A stretch of 64,000 nucleotides of DNA from Ampullaceana balthica (taxonomy: Eukaryota > Mollusca > Gastropoda > Lymnaeidae). A program made the translations under genes and the position numbers. The notes under the pieces are model-generated. The model was not told the DNA's origin and made no database searches. It saw only the letters and a list, made by a program, of their open reading frames with translations. Positions 24,421 to 36,605 of this stretch are shown in pieces. Numbering within the stretch: the first letter of the stretch is position 1; the number at the start of each line of letters is the position of its first letter. The stretch covers positions 261,810 through 325,809 of the forward strand of contig CALYLW010000496.1 in NCBI GenBank assembly GCA_944989445.1. The letters are read 5' to 3'.

Positions 24421-24935
24421 AAATCCTTTATATTAACTCGTGGTGTCTGCGGCCGACCGACCGACCTTGCTTGCTTGCTTGCTTGCTTGTCGCCAAAACT
24501 TTTGATCGATTTTTAACCCACTTGCTCGCAAGATAGCGAGCTGAAATTTTGCAGGCAGTTTCGTACCGATGATAAAAACAATGTATCAAAATTTCAGATC
24601 GATCGCATGTACCTTAATTAAATTATTGATTTTTTAGATTATTTTATTTATTCCTATGTATCATGCTATTTTTTGAGATAGAGCGTCGCGGTGCGTATTA
24701 TATTGAACAACCTTTCTGTCGCGCAATAAGGTGCGTATTTTACTGACAACACTTTTTATAAACCTATTCCTGATCGGTGCGCATTATATTAAACACGTTT
24801 TACGACACAACTGCAATTTTGTATTTTTGGATGGTCTTGCGCTGCGTGTTATAATGAACATTCTTTTAGTTACGTCTCATACGTAAAGGATTTATAGTCA
24901 AAAACTTGTTTTTTTACGGGTTGTTTTTATTTTTA
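24421..24935 (+). mobile_element. Dispersed family A, copy 1
   Basis: Begins aaatcctttatattaactcg and reaches cgtaaaggatttatagtc, then tttttacgggttgttttta. Internally has tgcttgcttgcttgc, tttcagatcgatcg and four spaced copies of a GGTGCGYATTA-type motif. About 0.5 kb, no coding content. Confidence 0.8.
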
Positions 24936-25859
24936 TCGAATGGAAATCTTCCCCGATAGAAAATTGACTCCGGTTTTAAAGTACGTTTTTTTAAACGGTT
25001 TTAAAGTACGCTTTTTTTTTAAAAAGTACATCTTCGTTTAAATGACGTTATATTTTAACTTTTATTTCCAAACGGCTACCACCACACGAAATACCTCTCG
25101 GGAATTGGATTTATTATTTGACATTAACCTCTCACTTGTCACGGTTTCGGCCTACCAACAGTCAAGGTCAGGAAATAAGCCCAATCTCCGTGTCGTCTGC
25201 CCGGAAAACCCTTTGGCTGACGCGAGCAAGTTTGCTTCATTGATTGAAACCGACGTTTATTGCCTCCCTTGTTCTAGCCTCAGTGTTCAGCGGCGGCCTT
25301 GGTTGGGCAAGGCAAAGGCGGGTGCTAATCACCGTCACCAGGGTCTTCCAAGAGCCTTTAGTGACACGCCAGCTTGAAAAAAAAACTGAGCTAAAAAAAA
25401 TGTTTGCTGGAGGAAGAAGAAAAAAAGGGGGGGGGGTCTTTAGCAGCACCGAGTCGGAGTTCCTATCTTTTTCCGACGGCCCGACGAGGGACTGGATCGT
25501 TGTCCTTCTAACCTGAGCGGGACGACGCGGCCTTGGTGACCCGTCCCTGATCATATAAACTTTGACCCGGGCCTGGCTGAGCACACTTGGATACAGTTTC
25601 AATCATTCATTTGGAATACGCGTTTACATTTTAATGTTTCGATAGCGCGTCACAGCTGGACACTGCCTTGCAACTGGACACTACCGTGTATTTACCGGTC
25701 ATTGTCATATAACGATGGGACACTTTCGTGTCACTAATGGACATTGTGTAACATTCGGAAACTATTTTATAGCAGCTGGCCATCAGTGGTCTCGAAAACT
25801 CCTTTATCCAAATACCACTGATTTCTGGTAATTAAAGTTTTGCCACTGGCCTCTACAAG
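24936..25859. other. Unassigned stretch, locally GC-rich
   Basis: Between 25180 and 25570 composition is GC-rich with overlapping open frames of 90-121 codons on both strands; none has recognisable motifs. A run of A then G lies at about 25418-25438. Confidence 0.35.
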
Positions 25860-26230
25860 TTTGTACCATTGGCGACTACATTTTCGTACCATTGGTGACT
25901 AAGTTTTCGTACCATTGGCGACAACATTTTTGTACCATTGGCGACTACATTTTTGTACCATTGGCGACTACATTTTTGTACCATTGACGACTACATTTTT
26001 GTACCATTGGCGACAACATTTTTGTACCATTGGCGACTACATTTTTGTACCATTGGCGACAACATTTTTGTACCATTGGCGACTACATTTTTGTACCATT
26101 TTGACGACTACATTTTTGTACCATTGACGACTACATTTTTGTACCATTGGCGACTAAATTTTTGTACCATTGGCGACTACATTTTTGTACCATTGGCGAC
26201 TACATGTTTGTACCATTGGCGACAACATTA
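25860..26230. repeat. 23-bp minisatellite, ~16 copies
   Basis: Unit ccattggcgactacattttt plus gta. Confidence 0.94.
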
Positions 26231-26705
26231 CACAGTAAATGCCATCCCCAAACTTGCCCCTTAAATGGGGAAAAACAACAACACAACTAGCGCCTGATCC
26301 CTGCCTTGTTTCCCTTGTCTTCATCTCCTTTGTTCAGCTCAACAAATTATGCGTCAGACAATTCGCCTAATTACTCCCGAGCGACGTGCAGATTAAGACG
26401 TTTTGTTTTTGGTCCCAACTTCTCTTAGCATGTATTACGGATCCCTTAAATTGTGTAGTAGCATGTATTACTGATCCCTTTGTGCAGTAGCCTGTATTAC
26501 TGATCCCTTAAATGTGTAGTAACCTGTACTACTGATCTCTTAAACTGTGTAGAAATGGTCTCTGTCTCTATGTCAATACTTGTAGCCAACAGCATTAGTT
26601 TACTATAGAAAGAACTATCATTACTGTTTCATTTGTTTACTATTGAAGGGACCATCTTTACTATTTCATTTGTTTCCTAATGGTGCATTTCCTAAAGATG
26701 TTTTC
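26231..26705. other. Spacer with a weak repeat
   Basis: At about 26430-26560 a unit like agtagcctgtattactgatc recurs roughly four times. Otherwise no feature. Confidence 0.5.
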
Positions 26706-26942
26706 CAATCTCTCAGATAACATTTCTAAAAACACGTTCTACACTCTCTCGGGGAATATTTCCAAAACACGTTCTACCATCTCTTATGGAACATTTCCAA
26801 AACACGTTCTACCATCTCTCAGGGAACATTTCATAAACATGTTCTATCATCTCTCAGGGAACATTTTCTAAACACGTTCTACCATCTCTCAGGGAACATT
26901 TTCTAAACATGTTCTACCATCTCTCAGGGAACATTTCCTAAA
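26706..26942. repeat. ~34-bp repeat, ~7 copies
   Basis: Unit aacacgttctaccatctctc plus agggaacatttc. Confidence 0.9.
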
Positions 26943-26975
26943 CTAGGTCAGCTGCTTGTCATCTTTAGAAGAACG

Positions 26976-27200
26976 TTTCGAAACTATGTCAAACACCCAC
27001 CATCTCCAAGGGAACACGTTCAAATTATGTCAAACACCCATCTCCAAGGGAACACGTTCAAATTATGTCAAACACCCACCATCTCCAAGGGAACATATTC
27101 AAACTATGTCAAACACTATCATCTCCAAGGGAACACATTCAAACTATGTCAAACACCCACCATCTCCAAGGGAACACGTTCAAACTATGTCAAATGTCAA
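26976..27200. repeat. 41-bp repeat, ~5.5 copies
   Basis: Unit includes aacacccaccatctccaagg and gaacacgttcaaactatgtc. Confidence 0.92.
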
Positions 27201-27584
27201 CACTGTCCTTCCACCGCTCTATTCGGAAAGAAGCGTGTGTGTGTGGGGAGGGGGAGAGAGAGCAGTGAAAGAAAGAGAATGTGTCCGCGCTGAAACTCAC
27301 TAAATATTTAGTGACCAGGGAAACTTGGAGATAATTACTATAGCATCTGCGCCCCCACCCCCTTTTTGTTCCCTTTAACTTGGGGTTGATGCATGCTGCT
27401 GTTTTAAAAAAAAATTAAAGTTAGTAAAAAAAAACATTGTATTACACACACACACGCAGTCAGTCACTAAGAAACGTTTCTTAAAATCATTTCATGAGCC
27501 ATTATCATCGTTTAGGAGGTGCAGAAGTAAAAATGATTGTAACTTAATTTCGAAAACATGTTTTTAATTTCGTGATATAATATA
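27201..27584. other. Spacer, nothing recognised
   Basis: Contains G/A-rich and (CA)n-like short runs. No gene. Confidence 0.4.
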
Positions 27585-27586
27585 GT

Positions 27587-29808
27587 TACGGTAATAGAAG
27601 TCACACACCATCATGTACGTTATACCATAACGGTAATACAAGTCACACACCATCATGTACGTTATACCATTACGGTAATACAAGTCACACACCATCATGC
27701 ACGTTATACCATTACGGTAATACAAGTCACACACAATCATGTACGTTATACCATTACGGTAATACAAGTCACACACCATCATGTACGTTATACCATTACG
27801 GTAATACAAGACGCACACCATCATGCACGTTATACCATTACGGTAATACAAGTCACACACAATCATGTACGTTATACCATTACGGTAATAGAAGTCACAC
27901 ACCATCATGTACGTTATACCATTACGGTAATACAAGTCACACACCATCATGTACGTTATACCATTACGGTAATACAAGTCACACACCATCATGCACGTTA
28001 TACCATTACGGTAATACAAGTCACACACAATCATGTACGTTATACCATTACGGTAATACAAGTCACACACCATCATGAACGTTATACCATTACGGTAATA
28101 CAAGTCACACACCATCATACACGTTATACCATTACGGTAATACAAGTCACACACCATCATGTACGTTATACCATAACGGTAACACAAGTCACACACCATC
28201 ATACACGTTATACCATTACGGTAATACAAGTCACACACAATCATGTACGTTATACCATTACGGTAATACAAGTCACACACCATCATGAACGTTATACCAT
28301 TACGGTAATACAAGTCACACACCATCATACACGTTATACCATTACGGTAATACAAGTCACACACCATCATGCACGTTATACCATTACGGTTATACAAGTC
28401 ACACACAATCATGTACGTTATACCATTACGGTAATACAAGACACACACCATCATGCACGTTATACCATTACGGTAATACAAGTCACACACAATCATGTAC
28501 GTTATACCATTACGGTAATAGAAGTCACACACAATCATGTACGTTATACCATTACGGTAATACAAGTCACACACCATCATGTACGTTATACCATTACGGT
28601 AATACAAGTCACACACCATCATGCACGTTATACCATTACGGTAATACAAGTCACACACAATCATGTACGTTATACCATTACGGTAATACAAGTCACACAC
28701 CATCATGAACGTTATACCATTACGGTAATACAAGTCACACACCATCATACACGTTATACCATTACGGTAATACAAGTCACACACCATCATGTACGTTATA
28801 CCATAACGGTAATACAAGTCACACACCATCATACACGTTATACCATTACGGTAATACAAGTCACACACCATCATGCACGTTATACCATTACGGTAATACA
28901 AGTCACACACAATCATGTACGTTATACCATTACGGTAATACAAGTCACACACCATCATACACGTTATACCATTACGGTAATACAAGTCACACACCATCAT
29001 GTACGTTATACCATAACGGTAATTCAAGTCACACACCATCATACACGTTATACCATTACGTAATACAAGTCACACACCATCATGTACGTTATACCATAAC
29101 GGTAATACAAGTCACACACCATCATACACGTTATACCATTACGTAATACAAGTCACACACCATCATGTACGTTATACCATAACGGTAATACAAGTCACAC
29201 ACCATCATGTACGTTATACCATAACGGTAATACAAGTCACACACCATCATACACGTTATACCATTACGTAATACAAGTCACACACCATCATGTACGTTAT
29301 ACCATAACGGTAATTCAAGTCACACACCATCATGTACGTTATACCATTACGGTAATACAAGTCACACACCATCATGTACGTTATACCATTACGGTAATAC
29401 AAGTCACACACCATCATGTACGTTATACAATTACGGTAATACAAGTCACACACCATCATACACGTTATACCATTACGTAATACAAGTCACACACCATCAT
29501 GTACGTTATACCATAACGGTAATACAAGTCACACACCATCATGTACGTTATACCATAACGGTAATACAAGTCACACACCATCATACACGTTATACCATTA
29601 CGTAATACAAGTCACACACCATCATGTACGTTATACCATAACGGTAATTCAAGTCACACACCATCATGTACGTTATACCATTACGGTAATACAAGTCACA
29701 CACCATCATGTACGTTATACCATTACGGTAATACAAGTCACACACCATCATGTACGTTATACAATTACGGTAATACAAGTCACACACCATCATGCACGTT
29801 ATACCATT
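27587..29808. repeat. 42-bp minisatellite, ~53 copies, with higher-order structure
   Basis: Unit includes acaagtcacacaccatcatg and tacgttataccattacggta. Variants at fixed sites (catgtac, catgcac, cataca; cacaa versus cacca; attac versus ataac) recur as blocks, and a segment of about 334 bp is repeated nearly exactly (e.g. 29256-29459 against 29590-29793). 42 is divisible by 3, so a 492-codon minus-strand frame exists with no sign of being a gene. Confidence 0.97.
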
Positions 29809-29900
29809 TCAATCGATTACACGAACATTTTGGTTTTAAACTATGGACTGACGTGAATGTTCAAAATGTTGATAAAGGTTATGTGTCCATTGAGAGAAAT

Positions 29901-30052
29901 CGTTTGCCTACAAAAAACTCGTGTGCAAAGTTGCACAACGTCCATTTTTTGTGCAAAATATTTTACAAAATTTGATGCTTGGTGATTCTAAACTCCTGCG
30001 TGGCGTCGGTCAAATATCATCACAGCCGCGCTGCTTAAATGCATGGAACATT
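29901..30052 (-). mobile_element. MITE family M, copy 2
   Basis: Contains gtgtgcaaagttgcacaacg, tccattttttgtgc and ends gcttaaatgcatggaacatt. Collinear with 51678-51841. Confidence 0.65.
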
Positions 30053-30160
30053 GCTACCATGGTTCTAACACTTCGCTTACAAATCACCTGGAAACCAAAT
30101 ATCCACTACAGTATCAGAAACTTCAGCTGAGACAATCTAAAGCTATGTGAACGATTGTTG

Positions 30161-30276
30161 ATACACTACAATAACCTTATCTAATACGTATATACATCTA
30201 TACACTACAACAATAACCTTATCTAATACGCATATACATCTATACACTACAACAATAACCTAATAGGTATATACAT
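30161..30276. repeat. ~40-bp repeat, 3 copies
   Basis: Unit includes acactacaacaataacctta and atatacatctat. Confidence 0.85.
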
Positions 30277-31214
30277 CTATGCGCAAAAAAATAATAATAA
30301 ACAAGCAACAATTTAAAAATCAATAACTTTATTTTAATATTAAATTATAATACTTGTTTAACGGTTGATTTTTCCCGGGGAAAACGCGAGTTTTAAGACG
30401 AACGTGTGATCTGAGATTAGGAAAACGTAATTGCCTTTTTCACAGATTGGGAGAAACCTTAGCCAAAATGAAATTATAAAATACATCCCTAATTTTCAGG
30501 CGGAACAAAGAAATGTGTGTACTTGGCCAAATCTAATTTTGAAATTTTATTATTATTATTTTAATTGACATAACGTTTTTAGGATGTAAAGCCCGTAGAA
30601 AAAATACAAATATTATTTGGAAGTGGACAGACCTGGTGTCCACTTCAATTCCCCCCCCCCACACACACACATTAATCTCCTCCCGCCACACACCCCCACC
30701 CACTTCGTCACCCTTCTTATAGCATAGAACGAGCTACGCCCTCCTGTTTCATGTCATTAAACTGCCATAATCCTCAGAGAAAACATTCGCCGCACCTCCC
30801 CGCCCCCCAATGTTCCTTGCAATTATTTATTGATTTTCTCCATACAAGGACGATGTCTCATTCAATGTCCTCTAAACTCAAGAAATTTAGGCAAAGGCGT
30901 GATGACGTCATTTTGCTTTGGGTTGTATCTCACGAAAACTCACTCATGTCAAGGTAACAGCCTCACTATCCCATTTATTTAACCTCACACGTTTTATACA
31001 GGACCAATCCCTCAAGACACAAATATCACATCTGTCATTTTTTTTACATGGCCAATCTGATGTTATACATTGGCCATATGATATTATATTATTACGTTTC
31101 TTATAAGTCATTCATGGTCTATCTATCATGTTATACATGGCCCATCTGTCATGTTATATATATATATATGTATGCATGACCCATCTGCACATCGGGTCCT
31201 GCAGGTTATACACG
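30277..31214. other. AT-rich stretch, nothing recognised
   Basis: A C-run and CACACA segment lies at about 30651-30670. Near 31060-31180 a weak repeat of the following array type (catggcc.atctg) is visible. Confidence 0.4.
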
Positions 31215-31627
31215 ACCTATCAGAAATGCTCTACAGGTCCCATCATAAATGTTATACAGGTCCCATCATAACTGTTATACAGGTCCCATCATAAATGTTA
31301 TTCAGGTCCCATCATAAATGTTATACAGGTCCCATCATAAATGTTATACAGGTCCCATCATAAATGTTATTCAGGTCCCATCGGAAATGTTATACAGGTC
31401 CCATCAGAAAGTTTATACAGGTCCCATCATAAATTTTATAAAGGTCCCATCAGAAATGTTCTACAGGTTCCATCAGAAAGTTATACAGGTCCCACATAAA
31501 TTTTATACAGGTCCCACATAAATGTTATACCGGTCCCATCATAAATGTTATACAGGTGCCATCGGAAATGTTATACAGGTGCCATCGGAAATGTTATACA
31601 GGTCCCATCATAAATGTTATACAGGTG
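31215..31627. repeat. 23-bp minisatellite, ~18 copies
   Basis: Unit cccatcataaatgttataca plus ggt, with cggaaa and cagaaa variants. Confidence 0.93.
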
Positions 31628-31734
31628 ACAAGTCCCATCTCACTGTAAGAATGTTACATTATTACCAATATTACCTGACATCCCTCTACACTCTACTTGT
31701 TTTAATCGCATAATTAGTTTTTGTTGTTTACAAA

Positions 31735-34700
31735 TGGATGTTGGACGTTTTCAACAAGTATTCTCAATTAAATAAATAGACGAAATGGATAGTGGACGTT
31801 TTCAACAAGTATTCTCAATTAAATAAATAGACGAAATGGATGGTGGACGTTTTCAACAAGTATTCTCAATTAAATAAATAGACGAAATGGATGGTGGACG
31901 TTTTCAACAAGTATTCTCAATTAAATAAATAGACGAAATGGATGGTGGACGTTTTCAACAAGTATTCTCAATTAAATAAATAGACGAAATGGATGGTGGA
32001 CGTTTTCAACAAGTATTCTCAATTAAATAAATAGACGAAATGGATGGTGGACGTTTTCAACAAGTATTCTCAATTAAATAAATAGACGAAATGGATGGTG
32101 GACGTTTTCAACAAGTATTCTCAATTAAATAAATAGACGAAATGGATGGTGGACGTTTTCAACAAGTATTCTCAATTAAATAAATAGACGAAATGGATGG
32201 TGGACGTTTTCAACAAGTATTCTCAATTAAATAAATAGACGAAATGGATGGTGGACGTTTTCAACAAGTATTCTCAATTAAATAAATAGACGAAATGGAT
32301 GGTGGACGTTTTCAACAAGTATTCTCAATTAAATAAATAGACGAAATGGATGTGGACGTTTTCAACAAGTATTCTCAATTAAATAAATAGACGAAATGGA
32401 TAGTGGACGTTTTCAACAAGTATTCTCAATTAAATAAATAGACGAAATGGATGGTGGACGTTTTCAACAAGTATTCTCAATTAAATAAATAGACGAAATG
32501 GATGTGGACGTTTTCAACAAGTATTCTCAATTAAATAAATAGACGAAATGGATGGTGGACGTTTTCAACAAGTATTCTCAATTAAATAAATAGACGAAAT
32601 GGATGGTGGACGTTTTCAACAAGTATTCTCAATTAAATAAATAGACGAAATGGATGGTGGACGTTTTCAACAAGTATTCTCAATTAAATAAATAGACGAA
32701 ATGGATGGTGGACGTTTTCAACAAGTATTCTCAATTAAATAAATAGACGAAATGGATGGTGGACGTTTTCAACAAGTATTCTCAATTAAATAAATAGACG
32801 AAATGGATGGTGGACGTTTTCAACAAGTATTCTCAATTAAATAAATAGACGAAATGGATGGTGGACGTTTTCAACAAGTATTCTCAATTAAATAAATAGA
32901 CGAAATGGATGTGGACGTTTTCAACAAGTATTCTCAATTAAATAAATAGACGAAATGGATGGTGGACGTTTTCAACAAGTATTCTCAATTAAATAAATAG
33001 ACGAAATGGATGGTGGACGTTTTCAACAAGTATTCTCAATTAAATAAATAGACGAAATGGATGGTGGACGTTTTCAACAAGTATTCTCAATTAAATAAAT
33101 AGACGAAATGGATGGTGGACGTTTTCAACAAGTATTCTCAATTAAATAAATAGACGAAATGGATGGTGGACGTTTTCAACAAGTATTCTCAATTAAATAA
33201 ATAGACGAAATGGATGGTGGACGTTTTCAACAAGTATTCTCAATTAAATAAATAGACGAAATGGATGGTGGACGTTTTCAACAAGTATTCTCAATTAAAT
33301 AAATAGACGAAATGGATGGTGGACGTTTTCAACAAGTATTCTCAATTAAATAAATAGACGAAATGGATGGTGGACGTTTTCAACAAGTATTCTCAATTAA
33401 ATAAATAGACGAAATGGATGGTGGACGTTTTCAACAAGTATTCTCAATTAAATAAATAGACGAAATGGATGGTGGACGTTTTCAACAAGTATTCTCAATT
33501 AAATAAATAGACGAAATGGATGGTGGACGTTTTCAACAAGTATTCTCAATTAAATAAATAGACGAAATGGATGGTGGACGTTTTCAACAAGTATTCTCAA
33601 TTAAATAAATAGACGAAATGGATGGTGGACGTTTTCAACAAGTATTCTCAATTAAATAAATAGACGAAATGGATGGTGGACGTTTTCAACAAGTATTCTC
33701 AATTAAATAAATAGACGAAATGGATGGTGGACGTTTTCAACAAGTATTCTCAATTAAATAAATAGACGAAATGGATGGTGGACGTTTTCAACAAGTATTC
33801 TCAATTAAATAAATAGACGAAATGGATGGTGGACGTTTTCAACAAGTATTCTCAATTAAATAAATAGACGAAATGGATGGTGGACGTTTTCAACAAGTAT
33901 TCTCAATTAAATAAATAGACGAAATGGATGGTGGACGTTTTCAACAAGTATTCTCAATTAAATAAATAGACGAAATGGATGGTGGACGTTTTCAACAAGT
34001 ATTCTCAATTAAATAAATAGACGAAATGGATGGTGGACGTTTTCAACAAGTATTCTCAATTAAATAAATAGACGAAATGGATGGTGGACGTTTTCAACAA
34101 GTATTCTCAATTAAATAAATAGACGAAATGGATGGTGGACGTTTTCAACAAGTATTCTCAATTAAATAAATAGACGAAATGGATGGTGGACGTTTTCAAC
34201 AAGTATTCTCAATTAAATAAATAGACGAAATGGATGGTGGACGTTTTCAACAAGTATTCTCAATTAAATAAATAGACGAAATGGATGGTGGACGTTTTCA
34301 ACAAGTATTCTCAATTAAATAAATAGACGAAATGGATGGTGGACGTTTTCAACAAGTATTCTCAATTAAATAAATAGACGAAATGGATGGTGGACGTTTT
34401 CAACAAGTATTCTCAATTAAATAAATAGACGAAATGGATGGTGGACGTTTTCAACAAGTATTCTCAATTAAATAAATAGACGAAATGGATGGTGGACGTT
34501 TTCAACAAGTATTCTCAATTAAATAAATAGACGAAATGGATGGTGGACGTTTTCAACAAGTATTCTCAATTAAATAAATAGACGAAATGGATGGTGGACG
34601 TTTTCAACAAGTATTCTCAATTAAATAAATAGACGAAATGGATGGTGGACGTTTTCAACAAGTATTCTCAATTAAATAAATAGACGAAATGGATGGTGGA

Positions 34701-36217
34701 CGTTTTCAACAAGTATTCTCAATTAAATAAATAGACGAAATGGATGGTGGACGTTTTCAACAAGTATTCTCAATTAAATAAATAGACGAAATGGATGGTG
34801 GACGTTTTCAACAAGTATTCTCAATTAAATAAATAGACGAAATGGATGGTGGACGTTTTCAACAAGTATTCTCAATTAAATAAATAGACGAAATGGATGG
34901 TGGACGTTTTCAACAAGTATTCTCAATTAAATAAATAGACGAAATGGATGGTGGACGTTTTCAACAAGTATTCTCAATTAAATAAATAGACGAAATGGAT
35001 GGTGGACGTTTTCAACAAGTATTCTCAATTAAATAAATAGACGAAATGGATGGTGGACGTTTTCAACAAGTATTCTCAATTAAATAAATAGACGAAATGG
35101 ATGGTGGACGTTTTCAACAAGTATTCTCAATTAAATAAATAGACGAAATGGATGGTGGACGTTTTCAACAAGTATTCTCAATTAAATAAATAGACGAAAT
35201 GGATGGTGGACGTTTTCAACAAGTATTCTCAATTAAATAAATAGACGAAATGGATGGTGGACGTTTTCAACAAGTATTCTCAATTAAATAAATAGACGAA
35301 ATGGATGGTGGACGTTTTCAACAAGTATTCTCAATTAAATAAATAGACGAAATGGATGGTGGACGTTTTCAACAAGTATTCTCAATTAAATAAATAGACG
35401 AAATGGATGGTGGACGTTTTCAACAAGTATTCTCAATTAAATAAATAGACGAAATGGATGGTGGACGTTTTCAACAAGTATTCTCAATTAAATAAATAGA
35501 CGAAATGGATGGTGGACGTTTTCAACAAGTATTCTCAATTAAATAAATAGACGAAATGGATGGTGGACGTTTTCAACAAGTATTCTCAATTAAATAAATA
35601 GACGAAATGGATGGTGGACGTTTTCAACAAGTATTCTCAATTAAATAAATAGACGAAATGGATGGTGGACGTTTTCAACAAGTATTCTCAATTAAATAAA
35701 TAGACGAAATGGATGGTGGACGTTTTCAACAAGTATTCTCAATTAAATAAATAGACGAAATGGATGGTGGACGTTTTCAACAAGTATTCTCAATTAAATA
35801 AATAGACGAAATGGATGGTGGACGTTTTCAACAAGTATTCTCAATTAAATAAATAGACGAAATGGATGGTGGACGTTTTCAACAAGTATTCTCAATTAAA
35901 TAAATAGACGAAATGGATGGTGGACGTTTTCAACAAGTATTCTCAATTAAATAAATAGACGAAATGGATGGTGGACGTTTTCAACAAGTATTCTCAATTA
36001 AATAAATAGACGAAATGGATGGTGGACGTTTTCAACAAGTATTCTCAATTAAATAAATAGACGAAATGGATGGTGGACGTTTTCAACAAGTATTCTCAAT
36101 TAAATAAATAGACGAAATGGATGGTGGACGTTTTCAACAAGTATTCTCAATTAAATAAATAGACGAAATGGATGGTGGACGTTTTCAACAAGTATTCTCA
36201 ATTAAATAAATAGACGA
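31735..36217. repeat. 51-bp satellite-like array, ~88 copies, almost identical
   Basis: Unit includes gtggacgttttcaacaagta, ttctcaattaaataaataga and cgaaatggatg, at exactly 51-base spacing. Only the first two junctions (gttgg, tagtgg) and a few 50-bp units (near 32350, 32505, 32910) differ; the last two-thirds look perfect by eye. Each unit has AATAAA on the + strand, the sense strand of the glypican intron. This is the largest array in the window. Confidence 0.98.
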
Positions 36218-36332
36218 ACAAAAAAATATTTATAACTAAATAAATACATTTAAAAAATAAGAAAGATATAAAAATATGTATTACAAAAATAGTATTGAAT
36301 GAATGTGAAAGGCCGGACGATGATATCATATA
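36218..36332. other. AT-rich spacer
   Basis: A/T-rich bridge between the 51-bp array and a transposon end. No feature. Confidence 0.4.
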
Positions 36333-36605
36333 CAGTGGTATCTCGGTATACGCCCTTAATCAGTTACAGATCCTTGTATTTATACCAAAAAGGACGTTAA
36401 AAAAAACGTATTTTTTTCCACAAGAAATTATTGCGTTTGTAATTTTGACTCATTCAATTTCTAGCACGCGGGCTTATTCCAAACAAAGGTCGTATATTAA
36501 ATAACTGTTTCGCGTCCAAACAGGACGTATACCAAGTTGGACTTATACCAAGTTGGACGTATACCAAGTGAGACGTATACCAAGTTGGACTTATACCAAT
36601 ACCGG
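36333..36605 (+). mobile_element. pogo/Tigger-like transposon end, right end converted to a 16-bp array
   Basis: Begins CAGTGGTATCTCGGTATACG, close to the terminus of the element at 60207 (CAGTGGTGCCTCTAGATACG). The expected inverted right end is replaced at 36520-36600 by about five 16-bp units (gacgtataccaagttg) whose complement resembles the terminal CTCGGTATACG. Confidence 0.6.

Noticed and set aside
25042..25602. Overlapping 90-121-codon frames in a GC-rich patch
   Set aside because: Open on both strands, no motif, no splice logic; a GC-rich patch has few stop codons by chance.
27564..29042. 492-codon minus-strand open frame (MMVCDLYYRNGITY repeats)
   Set aside because: It lies wholly in the 42-bp array; a unit divisible by three keeps the frame open. 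No flanking coding sequence, and multi-unit variation follows DNA, not protein.
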